This document shows, piece after piece, positions 62,241 to 64,000 of a stretch of DNA of 64,000 bases (position 1 is the stretch's first letter; every line of letters begins with the position of its first letter). Made by a program: the position numbers and the translations under genes. Source of the stretch: Woodsholea maritima DSM 17123 (GTDB taxonomy: Bacteria; Pseudomonadota; Alphaproteobacteria; Caulobacterales; Maricaulaceae); contig NZ_KB908056.1 of assembly GCF_000382325.1 (NCBI RefSeq), forward strand, positions 1,092,224 through 1,156,223. The letters are read 5' to 3'. The notes beneath the pieces were generated by a model. That model saw only the letters and a program-made list of their open reading frames with translations, did no database searches and was not told where the DNA came from.

Positions 62241-63237
62241 GAGCGACCTATTGCGCGACCTGGACCTGTTAGCAAGCCCACGTTTTAACTGGAGCCGGGC
62301 TGAGGCTGAAGCGATTTATACCGCCCCTTTTGCGGATTTGATCTTCGCCGCGCAAAGTGTTCATCGCCAGTTTCATCAGCCCAATGCGGTGCAGAAATCG
62401 CAATTGCTTTCGATCAAAACCGGGGGCTGCGCCGAAGACTGTGGTTATTGCAATCAATCCGCGCATTTCGATACGGGGCTGAAAGCCAGCAAGTTGATGC
62501 CCGTAGACGAGGTGCTGGACGCCGCCCAGAAGGCCAAGGAAGGCGGGGCGAGCCGGTTCTGCATGGGCGCGGCCTGGCGCTCTTTAAAGGCGCGCGATGA
62601 AGACGCGATCTGCGAGATGATCACCGGGGTCAAGGATTTAGGCCTGGAAACCTGCATGACTTTGGGCATGCTCGAAGACGGTCAGGCGCAGAAACTCAAA
62701 GCCGCGGGCCTTGATTATTACAATCATAATCTGGACACCTCGCCTGAATATTATGAGAAAGTCATCACGACGCGGACCTATCAGGATCGCTTAGAGACGC
62801 TCAATAAGGTACGCGATGCCGGGATCAATATCTGCTGCGGCGGCATTATCGGCATGGGTGAAAGCCGTGAAGACCGCATTGGTCTGTTAGTGGAGCTGGC
62901 AAGCCTTGAACCGCACCCTGAAAGTGTACCAATGAACCATTTGGTGCCAGTGGGCGGGACGCCTCTACAAAATGTCGAGCCACTTGATGGCCTGGAATTC
63001 GTGCGCGCCATTGCCACCGCACGCTTGATGATGCCGCGCTCTGTCGTGCGCCTGTCGGCGGGCCGTGAAGGGATGAGCGGTGAGCTGCAGGCGCTCTGCT
63101 TCTTGGCGGGTGCCGGCTCGATCTTTGTCGGTGAAGAGCTTCTGACGACGCCCAACCCGGCCCTTCGTGAAGATCACCACATGTTCGCCCAGCTGGGCTT
63201 GGAGCCTATGGCTGCGCCGTCTTTCCCAGCGGAGTAG
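62239..63237 (+). CDS. bioB: biotin synthase
   Basis: 332 residues, radical-SAM enzyme that inserts sulfur into dethiobiotin. [20 protein letters not shown] carries the CxxxCxxC cluster; [59 protein letters not shown] and [20 protein letters not shown] follow, and [20 protein letters not shown] near the end with the [2Fe-2S] Arg. Length and motifs are normal. No other bio genes are adjacent. Its promoter must lie inside the divergent VanZ-like gene. Confidence 0.97.
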   Translation: MSDLLRDLDLLASPRFNWSRAEAEAIYTAPFADLIFAAQSVHRQFHQPNAVQKSQLLSIKTGGCAEDCGYCNQSAHFDTGLKASKLMPVDEVLDAAQKAKEGGASRFCMGAAWRSLKARDEDAICEMITGVKDLGLETCMTLGMLEDGQAQKLKAAGLDYYNHNLDTSPEYYEKVITTRTYQDRLETLNKVRDAGINICCGGIIGMGESREDRIGLLVELASLEPHPESVPMNHLVPVGGTPLQNVEPLDGLEFVRAIATARLMMPRSVVRLSAGREGMSGELQALCFLAGAGSIFVGEELLTTPNPALREDHHMFAQLGLEPMAAPSFPAE

Positions 63238-63740
63238 GGCTTTAAAGTCAATGCTTTCTCCTTCAGTCTGCAACACCTGAAGGGGGGCTTGGAGTATGGA
63301 CCCCGGCTCAAGGCCGGGGACGCGTGCCGCGTCGGCCACGAGAAAGCCAGTAAAGTCCTCCCCTGCTTTAGCGGGGGAGGTGGCCTGAACGGCCGGAGGG
63401 GGCGTTTGTGAGAAAGTGTAGCGCCTGCCCCCTCAGTCAGCTTCGCTGACAGCTCCCCCGTAAACAGGGGAGCACAGGCCCTCAAGTGGGCGGCATCATA
63501 GAGGTGCGCGCCCGCAGCGCGAGCGAGGATAGTTAAAGAAAAACTGTCACCCCAAACTTGATTTGGGGTCCATGCCGGATGGGTCGAGCAAGGTTCTGAT
63601 CGTGCAGATTATACGGCAAGCTTACGGCATGGATGCCAGATCAAGCCTGGCATGACACCCTAGCCTAAACCCTGTCATTCCGGACTTGATCCGGGATCTA
63701 TGTGCTTTGATGGCAATCTCAATAGATCCCGGGTCATGCT
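63238..63740. repeat. cluster of palindromic intergenic repeats
   Basis: Three kinds are visible. (a) 63356-63475: CTCCCCTGCTTTAGCGGGGG and a second half with CCCCCGTAAACAGGGG, an interspersed palindromic unit. (b) 63546-63655: CACCCCAAACTTGATTTGGG GTCCATG, with an inverse-type partner. (c) 63676-63740: TCATTCCGGACTTGATCCGG GATCTATG. Such REP-like units are frequent between alphaproteobacterial genes. No coding region. Confidence 0.75.
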
Positions 63741-64000
63741 TTGTTGTGCGCTACCGCCTATCGGCTACTTGAGCGCTAACGCTTGCCCGGGATTGTTTGT
63801 TGTCGGTGGTGTTAGGGTAAAGGGGAAGCTGCGACCCTTAACCCGCAGCTTCAGCGTCAGGCGACCGTCCCGGGGTTGGGTTTTCACCCGCTGTCATCAT
63901 GGCTCCCTGACGCTTCCCTTTTCCCGCTTGGAGAGTTGATTGGGCCTCTGGCTGACACCCACGCCCGCAAACAATCCGAAGCACGTCAAGGATAGCACAG
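63741..64000. other. window end without a supported gene
   Basis: Contains inverted arms (AGCTGCGACCC near 63830, CGCAGCT near 63848) and AGGCGACCG. No open frame with a ribosome binding site. Possibly another repeat or the upstream part of the next gene. Confidence 0.25.

Overview
The window looks like part of an alphaproteobacterial chromosome. The genes are GC-rich, BioB and the AGCS-type transporter look alphaproteobacterial, and the mobile backbone is of the Rhizobiales/Sphingomonadales/Hyphomonadaceae kind. I cannot name the genus. About 56 kb of the 64 kb is mobile or laterally acquired DNA; only the right end (about 56.1-64 kb) reads as ordinary chromosome.

Layout. (1) 1-20.1 kb is the right end of an integrative and conjugative element (ICE). 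It holds a quorum-type excision control module: a DUF6499 ORF and a DUF2285 ORF in overlapping frames like FseA, plus QseM-like and QseC-like genes. Backbone genes follow (DUF736, small membrane protein, DUF2493, Toprim primase-like, ParB-like, DUF932). Then comes a defence cargo block: a four-gene operon ending in a caspase-like protease, an AbiE toxin-antitoxin pair and a SIR2-APAZ/short Argonaute pair. A tyrosine integrase closes the element beside a 48-bp tRNA-Arg(CCG) 3'-end repeat. (2) 20.1-26.2 kb is a second, smaller element in tandem, ending in its own integrase and a second identical 48-bp att repeat. It carries an AlpA-like regulator, a ParB-like protein, an HNH-like protein, a MarR-like protein and a phage remnant. 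(3) 26.2-40.9 kb is a patchwork of decayed mobile DNA: serine recombinase fragment, VirD4/TraG coupling protein with a damaged-looking start codon, small membrane proteins, resolvase, a membrane-anchored Hint protein, a 1276-residue nuclease-STAND ATPase, ArdA, and a dead relaxase fragment. (4) 41.0-53.6 kb is a complete type III-B CRISPR-Cas locus with RT-Cas1, Cas2, Cas6, Cmr1-6, an array of 7 spacers, Csx16 and a four-helix membrane protein with a CARF-like domain. (5) 54.1-55.9 kb holds relaxase and MobC genes. (6) 56.1-64 kb is chromosomal: an aberrant sensor kinase, TetR regulator, Na+/alanine symporter, GNAT, VanZ-like protein, BioB and palindromic repeats.

The most interesting candidates are the divergent csx16 / membrane-CARF pair, which would couple cyclic oligoadenylate signalling to the membrane; the four-gene nuclease/HEPN-like/nuclease-like/caspase operon; a structured RNA leader repeated in front of two ICE genes at the same distance from the start codon; and the +1 frameshift arrangement of the FseA-like excision activator. 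All function calls are from reading the sequence without database searches.
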